A stretch of 23,791 nt of DNA from Bog-756 sp050011635 (GTDB lineage: Bacteria > Actinomycetota > Acidimicrobiia > Acidimicrobiales > RAAP-2). The notes under the pieces are model-generated. The model made no database searches. It was not told where the DNA came from and was given only the letters and a program-made list of their open reading frames with translations. The first letter of the stretch is position 1. Each line of letters opens with the position of its first letter. A program made the translations under genes and the position numbers. Of the stretch, positions 7,907-14,389 are shown piece by piece. The DNA is taken from assembly GCA_050011635.1 (NCBI GenBank), contig JBEKIU010000042.1:1-23791 (forward strand), written 5' to 3'.

Positions 7907-8647
7907 ATGGGATTGCTGGACGAGAAGGTCGCCGTGATCACCGGTGCCGGTTCGGGGATGGGCAAGGCATCGGTCAAGGTCTTCGTCCGTGAGGGCGCCA
8001 AGGTGGCCGCAGCCGACATCAGCGGCGCCGAACAGGAGACGGCGGCCGACGTCGGCGACGGGGTCCTCCCGGTGCACTGCGACGTCTCCAAGGAGGCCGA
8101 CGTCGAGGCGGCCATGGCCGCCGCCGTCGAGGAGTTCGGCCGGGTGGACGTCGTGCTCAACGTGGCCGGCATCGCCGACGGCTGCGCCCTTGCCGACCTC
8201 ACCATGGAGTTCTACGACCGCCTGATGGACGTGGATCTGCGTGGCGTGATGCTGGGGATGAAGCACGGCATACGCACCATGCTGGAGAGCGGGGGCGGCT
8301 CGATCGTCAACTGGTCGTCGGTCGGTGGCCTCAACGGCGCGGCGTTCACCAGCGTCTACCAGGCGGCCAAGCACGGGATCATCGGCGCCAGCAAGTCGGC
8401 GGCCATCGAGTACGGCACGCAGGGGATCCGGGTCAACACCATCTGCCCCGGTTTCATCCTCACCGAGATCATGGCCCAGGGGGCCGAGGACTTCATCCCC
8501 GACATCGCGGCCAAGGCCGCCCTCAACCGGGCCGGGCTGCCCCACGAAGTTGCCGAAGTGGGCGCGTTCCTGGCCTCCGATCGGGCCTCGTTCATCACCG
8601 GTGCGGTCATCCCGGTCGATGGAGGTTGGTCGGCGAAGCTTGCCTAG
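7907..8647 (+). CDS. Short-chain dehydrogenase/reductase (SDR 1) (246 aa)
   Basis: Classical SDR that interconverts an alcohol and a ketone with NAD(P). Seen: cofactor motif TGAGSGMG near residue 12, NVAGIA (NAG-type) motif, catalytic Ser in NWSSVGG (Ser137/138), and catalytic Tyr151 and Lys155 in YQAAK. The C-terminal ITGAVIPVDGGW is the usual SDR ending. Two adjacent ATGs exist at 7904 and 7907; the second gives a 6-nt spacing from GGAGG and begins MGLLDEKVAVITG, so it is preferred. Length of about 250 aa is normal. It lies between P450-2 and the TetR gene (13-bp gap), which suggests one transcript. It may oxidise a secondary alcohol from the P450 step; this is not provable from sequence. 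Confidence 0.93.
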   Translation: MGLLDEKVAVITGAGSGMGKASVKVFVREGAKVAAADISGAEQETAADVGDGVLPVHCDVSKEADVEAAMAAAVEEFGRVDVVLNVAGIADGCALADLTMEFYDRLMDVDLRGVMLGMKHGIRTMLESGGGSIVNWSSVGGLNGAAFTSVYQAAKHGIIGASKSAAIEYGTQGIRVNTICPGFILTEIMAQGAEDFIPDIAAKAALNRAGLPHEVAEVGAFLASDRASFITGAVIPVDGGWSAKLA

Positions 8648-8660
8648 CAGAACGAAGGCC

Positions 8661-9290
8661 GTGAGCACGGCCGAGCAGTCGGCACCGGACCCTCCGGCCC
8701 GACCCGGACGCCCCTACGACGGCAGGCTGCGCCGCGAGCGGGCGGCGGAGACGCGGGAGCGGATCCTGGCCGCCGGTTCCGAGCTCTTGCACCGCACGTC
8801 GGTCCGCGACTGGAAGAAGCTGACCGTCCGGGCCGTCGCCGAACGGGCCGGCGTCAACGAACGGACCGTCTACCGTTACTTCGGGAACGAGCGGGGGCTG
8901 CGTGATGCGGTCATGCACCGCAACGAACGAGACGCCGGCATCGATCTGGCCGGGATGCAGCTCGAGGACATCGCCACGGTCGCGGGCCAGATCTTCGAGC
9001 ATGTCTCCCAGTACCCGAGAGAGCCGCGCCCGCCGCTCGAGCCGACCCTGGTCGACGCCAAGGACCGCCAACGAGAGGCGCTGCTCGGTGCCATCGCCGC
9101 CCGGGCGGAGCAGTGGCCCGATGAGGATCGGATGATGGCCGCGGCCATGTTCGATGTGCTCTGGAGCGTCGCCTCGTACGAACGCCTGGTCGTCGACTGG
9201 CAGATCGATCACGAGCGGGCCGTGCAGGGGATCTCCTGGGTCATCGGGCTGGTCGAGCAGGCCGTCCGTGACGGCCGGGGGCCGACATGA
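8661..9290 (+). CDS. TetR family transcriptional regulator (209 aa)
   Basis: Dimeric repressor of the TetR family. The N-terminal tail (residues 1-25) is Pro/Arg-rich. It is followed by AAETRERILAAGSELL (helix 1) and the helix-turn-helix LTVRAVAERAGVNERTVYRYF at residues 54-74, with the typical FGNERGLRDAV continuation. The C-terminal ligand-binding helices are divergent, so the effector cannot be named. GTG at 8661 is the likely start (AAGG just upstream, short spacing); a TTG at 8640 overlapping the SDR stop is an alternative. It follows SDR 1 by 13 bp. The paired TGTC-N7-GACA sites at 6618 and 10193 flank this gene and are plausible targets. Confidence 0.9.
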   Translation: MSTAEQSAPDPPARPGRPYDGRLRRERAAETRERILAAGSELLHRTSVRDWKKLTVRAVAERAGVNERTVYRYFGNERGLRDAVMHRNERDAGIDLAGMQLEDIATVAGQIFEHVSQYPREPRPPLEPTLVDAKDRQREALLGAIAARAEQWPDEDRMMAAAMFDVLWSVASYERLVVDWQIDHERAVQGISWVIGLVEQAVRDGRGPT

Positions 9291-9306
9291 CCCCGGCGGC
9301 GGGGAC

Positions 9307-9328
9307 GCCGGGGCCCGGCCGGGGGCCG
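9307..9328. terminator. GC-rich hairpins between convergent TetR and SDR 2
   Basis: Two overlapping repeats fill the 38-bp gap: GCCGGG-G-CCCGGC (9307-9319) and CGGCC-GGG-GGCCG (9316-9328). They could be alternative stems of a bidirectional terminator between the converging genes. No U-tract is present. Confidence 0.35.
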
Positions 9329-10117
9329 TCAGCCGGCGGCCGTCTCCCCCCGGTCGGCCTGGAGCTTCGGGAGCTCGGGAACCGGGCGGCCGGCCACCGT
9401 CCCCCCGTCCACCGGAACCACGATGCCGGTGATCTGGGCCGATCGGTCGCCGGCCAGGAACAGGACGGCCTCGGCCACGTCGTGTGGCGACCCCCGGCGT
9501 TGCAATGGCTGGTCGGTCTCGATGGTGGGGCCGAGGTCGTAGCTCGTGATCCCCGTCGGGATGTGCCCGGGGGCGATGCAATTGACCCGGACGTTGTGCT
9601 CGGCCAGATCGACGGAGACCAGGCGGCTGAACTGGACGACTGCCGCCTTGGAGGTGCGGTAGGCGATGGGCGGGCCGCCTCCGGTGAGGCCGCCGATGGA
9701 CGAGGTGTTGACGATCGAACCGCCACCGTGCCCGGACATGTGCCGGGCGGCGCGTTGGGTTCCGGCGATGACCCCGAAGAGGTTGACCGCCATCACCCGG
9801 TCGAAGTCACGGAGGTCGTCCTGCAGGAAACGGCGGAAGGAGCTGGAGATGCCGGCGTTGTTGAACATGACGTGCAACCCCCCGAAGGTGTCCACGGCAA
9901 AGTCGACCAGCGATTGGACCTCGTCGGCATCGGCGACATCGGTCCGCTTGAAGGCCGCGGCATTCCCGAGCCCGGCGGCCAGCGCCTCACCCTGCTCGGT
10001 GTCGACGTCAGCGACGACGACCTTCGCACCCTCGGCGGCGAACAGCTCGGCGGTGGCGCGGCCGATCCCGCTGGCGCCGCCGGTGACGATGGCAACCTTC
10101 CCCGACAGTTCGCCCAT
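9329..10117 (-). CDS. Short-chain dehydrogenase/reductase (SDR 2) (262 aa)
   Basis: Classical SDR. Seen: cofactor motif TGGASGIG, an acidic residue after the second strand (VVVADVDT) that favours NAD over NADP, FNNAGIS, catalytic Ser in NTSSIGG, and catalytic Tyr153 and Lys157 in YRTSK. The C-terminal ITGIVVPVDGGTVAG is standard. The ATG at 10117 starts MGELSGKVAIVTGG; an AAAGGA lies about 10 nt upstream. The gene stands alone on the minus strand, divergent from P450-3 across 185 bp, and convergent with the TetR gene. Gene context suggests oxidation of a hydroxylated catabolite, but family members span steroid, sugar and acyl substrates. Confidence 0.93.
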   Translation of the reverse strand: MGELSGKVAIVTGGASGIGRATAELFAAEGAKVVVADVDTEQGEALAAGLGNAAAFKRTDVADADEVQSLVDFAVDTFGGLHVMFNNAGISSSFRRFLQDDLRDFDRVMAVNLFGVIAGTQRAARHMSGHGGGSIVNTSSIGGLTGGGPPIAYRTSKAAVVQFSRLVSVDLAEHNVRVNCIAPGHIPTGITSYDLGPTIETDQPLQRRGSPHDVAEAVLFLAGDRSAQITGIVVPVDGGTVAGRPVPELPKLQADRGETAAG

Positions 10118-10192
10118 GTCCAGCGGTTCCTTTCGACTGGTGCCCGGCACCGGGAGATGAACCCGGTCCTCCTCCTGCTGCCGTCTCCTCGG

Positions 10193-10207
10193 TGTCCGGC
10201 AAGGACA
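10193..10207. promoter_or_regulatory. Candidate operator TGTC-N7-GACA between SDR 2 and P450-3
   Basis: TGTCCGGCAAGGACA is a perfect inverted repeat with 5-bp arms and a 5-nt spacer, in the 185-bp divergent region (10118-10302). Its outer half-sites and spacing equal those at 6618-6632. It probably binds a dimeric regulator; the neighbouring TetR protein is the obvious candidate (inference). Confidence 0.4.
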
Positions 10208-10302
10208 TCGAACATACTCCGGCCGACAGGCGCGCGACGTACCCACTCGACCTTCGAACCCATCAGATCAGGGCATCTGCCCGCGACCACCCTGGAGCAC
10301 CA

Positions 10303-11556
10303 GTGAGCGACGAGTTCGAAACCATCGACTTCTTCGGCACCAAGGACCTCATCGACGATCCGTACCCCTACTTCGAACACCTGCGGGGGCAGTGCCCGGT
10401 GACCAGAGAGCCATTCCACGATGTGTACATGGTGACCGGCTACGACGAAGCCATCGAGGTCTACCACGACCAGGAGACCTTCTCGGCGTGCAACTCGGCC
10501 ATCGGGCCGTTCGCCAGGTTCCCCGTGCCGCTCGAGGGCGACGACGTCACCGAGATCATCGAGACCTACCGGGACGGGCTCCCCTTCGGGGACCAGCTCC
10601 CCACCTTCGACCCTCCCAAGCACACCGCTCAGCGCGGCCTTCTCATGCGGCTGATCACCCCGAAGCGCCTCAAGGAGAACGAAGCGTCCCTGCAGAGGTT
10701 GGCCGACGACCAGATCGACCGCTTCCATGCCCGGGGCGAGTGCGAGTTCATCGGCGAGTACGCCCAGCCCTACACCATGCTGGTCATCGCCGACCTACTG
10801 GGCGTCCCGGAGGAGGACCATCCGGAATTCCTCGAGAAACTCATGCACCACGACAACCTGGAGATGACCCACAGCCCCCTCGAGTACCTGTACGAGAAGT
10901 TCACGGGCTACATCGAGGACCGCCGGCGCCGACCACGGGATGACGTGATGACCGGACTGGCCACGGCCACCTTCCCCGACGGGTCGTTGCCTCCGGTCGA
11001 GGACGTGATGAAGATCGCCTCCAACCTGTTCGCCGCCGGCCAGGAGACGACGGCCCGGCTTCTCGGCACGGCCCTCATGACACTCGGCGAACGCCCCGGA
11101 CTGCAGGACCAGCTTCGGGCCGACCGCAGCCTCATCTCCCCCTTCATCGAGGAGACATTGCGCCTGGAGCCTCCCATCAACGGCACCTTCCGGCTGTCAC
11201 GGACACGGACGACGGTTCGGGACACCCGGATCCCGGCGGGCTGCACCGTCATGGTCCTGCCCGCGGCGGCCAACCGCGACCCGCGCCAGTTCGAGGCACC
11301 CGACGATCTTCGCCTCGACCGGGACAACGCCCGCCAGCACATCGCCTTCGGTCACGGCATCCATACCTGCGCCGGCGCACCACTGGCCCGGGCCGAGTCC
11401 AACGTGTCCCTCCAGCGCCTGCTCGACCGTATGGCAGGCATCCGGATTTCGGAGTCGCACCACGGCCCCGCCGATGACCGGCACTGGGAGTACACACCCA
11501 CGTGGATGCTCCGGGGGCACGACCGGCTCCACCTCGAGTTCACACCCGTCGACTGA
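10303..11556 (+). CDS. Cytochrome P450 (P450-3) (417 aa)
   Basis: Third P450 in the window, and not a recent duplicate: its N-terminal half differs strongly from the other two. Seen: DDPYPYFEHLRGQCPV entry region, FDPPKHTAQRGLLMRLITPKRL, I-helix AGQETT, ExxR motif EETLR, and haem loop FGHGIHTCAG with Cys356 as thiolate ligand. GTG at 10303 is chosen because GGAG lies 5 nt upstream and the sequence SDEFETIDFFG begins a normal P450 N-terminus; the frame is open upstream to 10192 without a better signal. It is divergent from SDR 2. A 379-bp noncoding stretch separates it from the acyl-CoA dehydrogenases, so they may have their own promoter. Substrate unknown. Confidence 0.93.
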   Translation: MSDEFETIDFFGTKDLIDDPYPYFEHLRGQCPVTREPFHDVYMVTGYDEAIEVYHDQETFSACNSAIGPFARFPVPLEGDDVTEIIETYRDGLPFGDQLPTFDPPKHTAQRGLLMRLITPKRLKENEASLQRLADDQIDRFHARGECEFIGEYAQPYTMLVIADLLGVPEEDHPEFLEKLMHHDNLEMTHSPLEYLYEKFTGYIEDRRRRPRDDVMTGLATATFPDGSLPPVEDVMKIASNLFAAGQETTARLLGTALMTLGERPGLQDQLRADRSLISPFIEETLRLEPPINGTFRLSRTRTTVRDTRIPAGCTVMVLPAAANRDPRQFEAPDDLRLDRDNARQHIAFGHGIHTCAGAPLARAESNVSLQRLLDRMAGIRISESHHGPADDRHWEYTPTWMLRGHDRLHLEFTPVD

Positions 11557-11935
11557 GCACCACCGTGGTCGGCTCGCCGCGCTCCAACCCTTCGTGGTCC
11601 GATGCTCGGGCTTCCTCCGCTTCTCCTCGTACGCTCCAGGGCTTGAAGGCAGAAGAGGAGACGGGGCGGACGGAGCACAGCCCTCACCGGACGGAGATAG
11701 TAGGAATTCCTAGTACTGTGTGGCCTGTCCAGTGACCGACTCGGCCGGGCTGAGGACGAGGAAGACAGAGGAGTGCGACCGGCGATGGAACGACGGCATT
11801 GCGTCGGGGAGGGACGAGACGCCCGTGGCCTCCATCGAACTGAAGGCCCGCTGAGTAGAGTGAGCGCCACTCCTGCCGGAACCACATCGTTGGGCGCCGT
11901 GCCGAGCCCGAAGTGACTGCGAAACCGAGAGACTC
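11557..11935. other. 379-bp noncoding region upstream of the acyl-CoA dehydrogenase pair
   Basis: No reading frame here looks like a protein: the open frames are low-complexity Ser/Arg/Pro runs with no codon-position bias. The stretch is less GC-rich in its middle (around 11690-11725), where a perfect 12-bp palindrome lies. It most likely carries the promoter and leader for the dehydrogenase pair. I could not assign confident -35/-10 elements. Confidence 0.6.
11701..11712. promoter_or_regulatory. Perfect 12-bp palindrome, candidate operator
   Basis: TAGGAATTCCTA is identical to its reverse complement and is flanked by TAG on the left and GTACT on the right, giving a direct TAGTA repeat around it. 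It stands out as AT-rich within a high-GC background, in the only long gap between P450-3 and the acyl-CoA dehydrogenases. A regulator-binding role is inference. Confidence 0.35.
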
Positions 11936-13075
11936 ATGCTGCTGACGTTGGACGGTGATCAAGAGCTCTTCCGAGACACCACGGCCAAGCTCCTGAGCGA
12001 ACTGGTCCCGGTCAGCGAGCTCCGACGGCTGCGGGACGACCCGGTCGGTTTCGACGACGAGTACTGGCGTCGTGGTGCCGAGCTGGGTTGGACATCGCTT
12101 CTGGTCAGCGCAGACCTGGGCGGGGGCTCCATCGGTGGTCAGGGTCTCGTGGACCTGGCGCTCGTCGCCTACGAGTTCGGTCGCCACGCCGCCCCCGGGC
12201 CGTTGCTGGCGACCAACGTCGTGGCGGCAACACTCAGCGAGACCGGTGACAGCAGGTTCAAGGAAGTGATCGGCGACGTCCTGGCCGGGACGTCCATTCT
12301 GACCTGGTGCCTCGGTGAGCCACCGCCGTCCAACCAGTTCGACCATATCGACCTGGACATCCGCGTCGAGGGTCCGGAGGTGGTGCTGAACGGGGTCAAG
12401 CGACCGGTCGAATCGGGAGCGCGGGCCGATCATCTGCTCGTCTCCGGCCGGACCGGATCGGGGAGCACCCAGGTACTCGTCCCTGCCGGTGCCGTGGGGA
12501 TGTCCATCTCGCCCATGCAGACCGTCGACCTGACCCGCCGCTTCTCGGTCGTCACCTTCGATGACGTTCGCATCCCGACCTCGGCCATCGTCGGGGAGGT
12601 CGGGACGGCCGGCGCGCAGGTGGGGAGACAGATCGAGCGCGCCGTGGCCGTGCTCGGCGCCGAAGCGGTCGGGGCCATGCAGGCGGCGTTCGACATGACC
12701 GTCGGGTGGGCCTTCGACCGCTACTCGTTCGGACGTCCGCTGGCCTCGTACCAGGAGCTCAAGCACCGCTTCGCCGACATGAAGGCGTGGCTGGAAGCCA
12801 GCCATGCCGTCAGCGACGCGGCCACCGAGGCGGTGGCCAGCGGATCCCCGGACGCCGCCGAGCTCCTCAGCGCGGCCAAGGCCTTCATCGGCACCTTCGG
12901 CTCGGAGCTGATGCAGGACTGCATCCAGATCCACGGTGGGATCGGTCTCACCTTCGACCACGACGTCCACCTCTTCCTCCGCCGGCACACCGTGGACCGG
13001 GCCCTCTACGGAACGCCGGCAGAGCATCGCCAGCGCCTGGCCGACCTCGTCGAGGCCAAGGGGGACATACCATGA
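11936..13075 (+). CDS. Acyl-CoA dehydrogenase, FadE-type, first of a pair (379 aa)
   Basis: FAD-dependent enzyme family that introduces an alpha,beta double bond into an acyl-CoA. Seen: N-terminal helix MLLTLDGDQELFRDTTAKLL, a middle domain with QVLVPAGAVGM, and RYSFGRPLASYQELKHRFADM in the C-terminal helical domain. It ends with IQIHGGIGLTFDHDVHLFLRR, characteristic of the smaller partner of actinobacterial FadE pairs. The middle beta-domain is poor in the usual SEPxxGSD flavin motif, as is common for such partners. The ATG at 11936 has only a weak GAGAG ahead. Its stop overlaps the next ATG (ATGA at 13072-13075), so the two products are translationally coupled and probably form one heteromeric enzyme. 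Confidence 0.9.
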   Translation: MLLTLDGDQELFRDTTAKLLSELVPVSELRRLRDDPVGFDDEYWRRGAELGWTSLLVSADLGGGSIGGQGLVDLALVAYEFGRHAAPGPLLATNVVAATLSETGDSRFKEVIGDVLAGTSILTWCLGEPPPSNQFDHIDLDIRVEGPEVVLNGVKRPVESGARADHLLVSGRTGSGSTQVLVPAGAVGMSISPMQTVDLTRRFSVVTFDDVRIPTSAIVGEVGTAGAQVGRQIERAVAVLGAEAVGAMQAAFDMTVGWAFDRYSFGRPLASYQELKHRFADMKAWLEASHAVSDAATEAVASGSPDAAELLSAAKAFIGTFGSELMQDCIQIHGGIGLTFDHDVHLFLRRHTVDRALYGTPAEHRQRLADLVEAKGDIP

Positions 13076-14340
13076 GCGAACCCGACATCGAGGACCTCGA
13101 CGCCTTCAGGCTGCGGGCCCGGACATTCATCCGGGACAACCTCCGACCGGTCGCCCCGGGCATCACCATCGGCCCACTACGCAACGACCGGAGCGATGAG
13201 GAGGAGCTCGCCGCCGTCGCCCGCGAGCGGGAGGTGCAGCGGATGCTCTTCGACGCCGGCCTGGCCGGCATCTGCTTCCCCCGCGACTACGGCGGCCAGG
13301 GACTCACTCCCGCCCACCAGCGCGTGCTCAATGCCGAGCTCACCGGGTACGAGTACCCGGCCCGGCTCCAGGCCCCGACCTTCTCGCCGTGCGCCGCCGT
13401 CCTCCTCGACTTCGGAACCGAGGAGCAGAAGCAACGACACATTCCGGCGATCCTGAAGGGCGAGGAGATCTGGATGCAGTTCCTCTCCGAACCGAGCGGC
13501 GGCTCCGACGTCGCCGGGGCCCTCACCTCGGCCGTCCGGGACGGCGACGAATGGATCGTGAACGGTTCGAAGATCTGGACCACAGGAGCCTGGTGGTCGG
13601 ATTGGGGCCTGTGTCTCGCTCGCACCAATTGGGACGTCCCGAAGCACCGCGGCCTGACCGTGTTCATGCTCCCCATCCGCCAGCAGGGCCTCGACGTCCA
13701 TCGCATCGAGATGCTCAACGGCTCCAAGGAGTTCTGCCAGGAGTTCATGACCGACGTCCGGGTGCCCGACACCGACCGGATCGGCGAGGTCGACGACGGC
13801 TGGACCGTCGGCACCCGCTGGATGTTCCACGAGCGCATGCTCATGAACTCCCCGTTCGTCACCCTGACGGTCGGCGGCCAGCACGGCGGAGAGGGCGCGT
13901 CGTTCGTGCACCAGGTGGCCCGTGCCGCCGGCCGGCAGTCGGATCCCTGCGCCCGCGACCTGGTCGGCGAGGCGCACATGCTCGACCTCGTCGATCGCAA
14001 GCTCCGACGGCGCATCGGTGACGGGCTCGCCGCCGGCTCGTTGTCGGATCAGTCCGCGGCCATCGGACGTCTGTTCACCGCGGTGGCCACGACCCGCATA
14101 CGGACCATCGCCTTCGAGCTGGCCGGTGGCGCCGGTGGCGCGTGGACCGACGACGACGGGGAACTGGCCTTCTGCGGCACGGAGTTCCTGATGCGGCAGG
14201 TGTCGAGCATCGGGGGCGGCACGACCGAGATGGCTCGCAACGTGATCAGCGAGCGGGTGCTCGGGATGCCCCGGGAGCGGGCGTTGGACCGGGACGTCGC
14301 CTTCCGTGACGTCCCACGCGGCGGATCCTCGGGCCCGTAG
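13072..14340 (+). CDS. Acyl-CoA dehydrogenase, FadE-type, second of a pair (422 aa)
   Basis: Larger subunit-type acyl-CoA dehydrogenase. Seen: GICFPRDYGGQGLTPAHQ at the domain boundary, the flavin-binding FLSEPSGGSDVAG, NGSKIWTTGAWWSDWGL of the beta-domain, FHERM (Glu254), and the C-terminal SSIGGGTTEMARNVISERVLGMPRE. The position that carries the catalytic Glu in medium-chain enzymes (YEGT) is Gly here (GGGT), so the base is probably elsewhere, with Glu254 on the following helix as a candidate (inference from isovaleryl-type enzymes). It overlaps the upstream partner by 4 bp. Known actinobacterial pairs of this type make alpha2-beta2 complexes acting on bulky side-chain CoA esters; the same is likely here. 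Confidence 0.91.
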   Translation: MSEPDIEDLDAFRLRARTFIRDNLRPVAPGITIGPLRNDRSDEEELAAVAREREVQRMLFDAGLAGICFPRDYGGQGLTPAHQRVLNAELTGYEYPARLQAPTFSPCAAVLLDFGTEEQKQRHIPAILKGEEIWMQFLSEPSGGSDVAGALTSAVRDGDEWIVNGSKIWTTGAWWSDWGLCLARTNWDVPKHRGLTVFMLPIRQQGLDVHRIEMLNGSKEFCQEFMTDVRVPDTDRIGEVDDGWTVGTRWMFHERMLMNSPFVTLTVGGQHGGEGASFVHQVARAAGRQSDPCARDLVGEAHMLDLVDRKLRRRIGDGLAAGSLSDQSAAIGRLFTAVATTRIRTIAFELAGGAGGAWTDDDGELAFCGTEFLMRQVSSIGGGTTEMARNVISERVLGMPRERALDRDVAFRDVPRGGSSGP

Positions 14341-14364
14341 CGACGACTCCGGTCCACGCCTTCA

Positions 14365-14381
14365 CCCGGTGAGTCCCCGGG
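14365..14381. terminator. Weak hairpin between convergent genes
   Basis: CCCGG (14365-14369) pairs with CCGGG (14377-14381) across a 7-nt loop, in the 49-bp gap between the acyl-CoA dehydrogenase and the DUF35-thiolase stops. It has no U-tract and a short stem, so it is a weak candidate. Confidence 0.2.
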
Positions 14382-14389
14382 AACGCGCT

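Noticed and set aside
11352..11885. Minus-strand frame reaching into the 379-bp gap
   Set aside because: The product is a Ser/Arg/Pro-rich string without domain or start signal, and half of it overlaps the P450-3 3' end.
11684..13027. Minus-strand open frame of 447 codons opposite the first acyl-CoA dehydrogenase
   Set aside because: It is an antisense shadow with no domain; the plus strand carries the conserved acyl-CoA dehydrogenase blocks.
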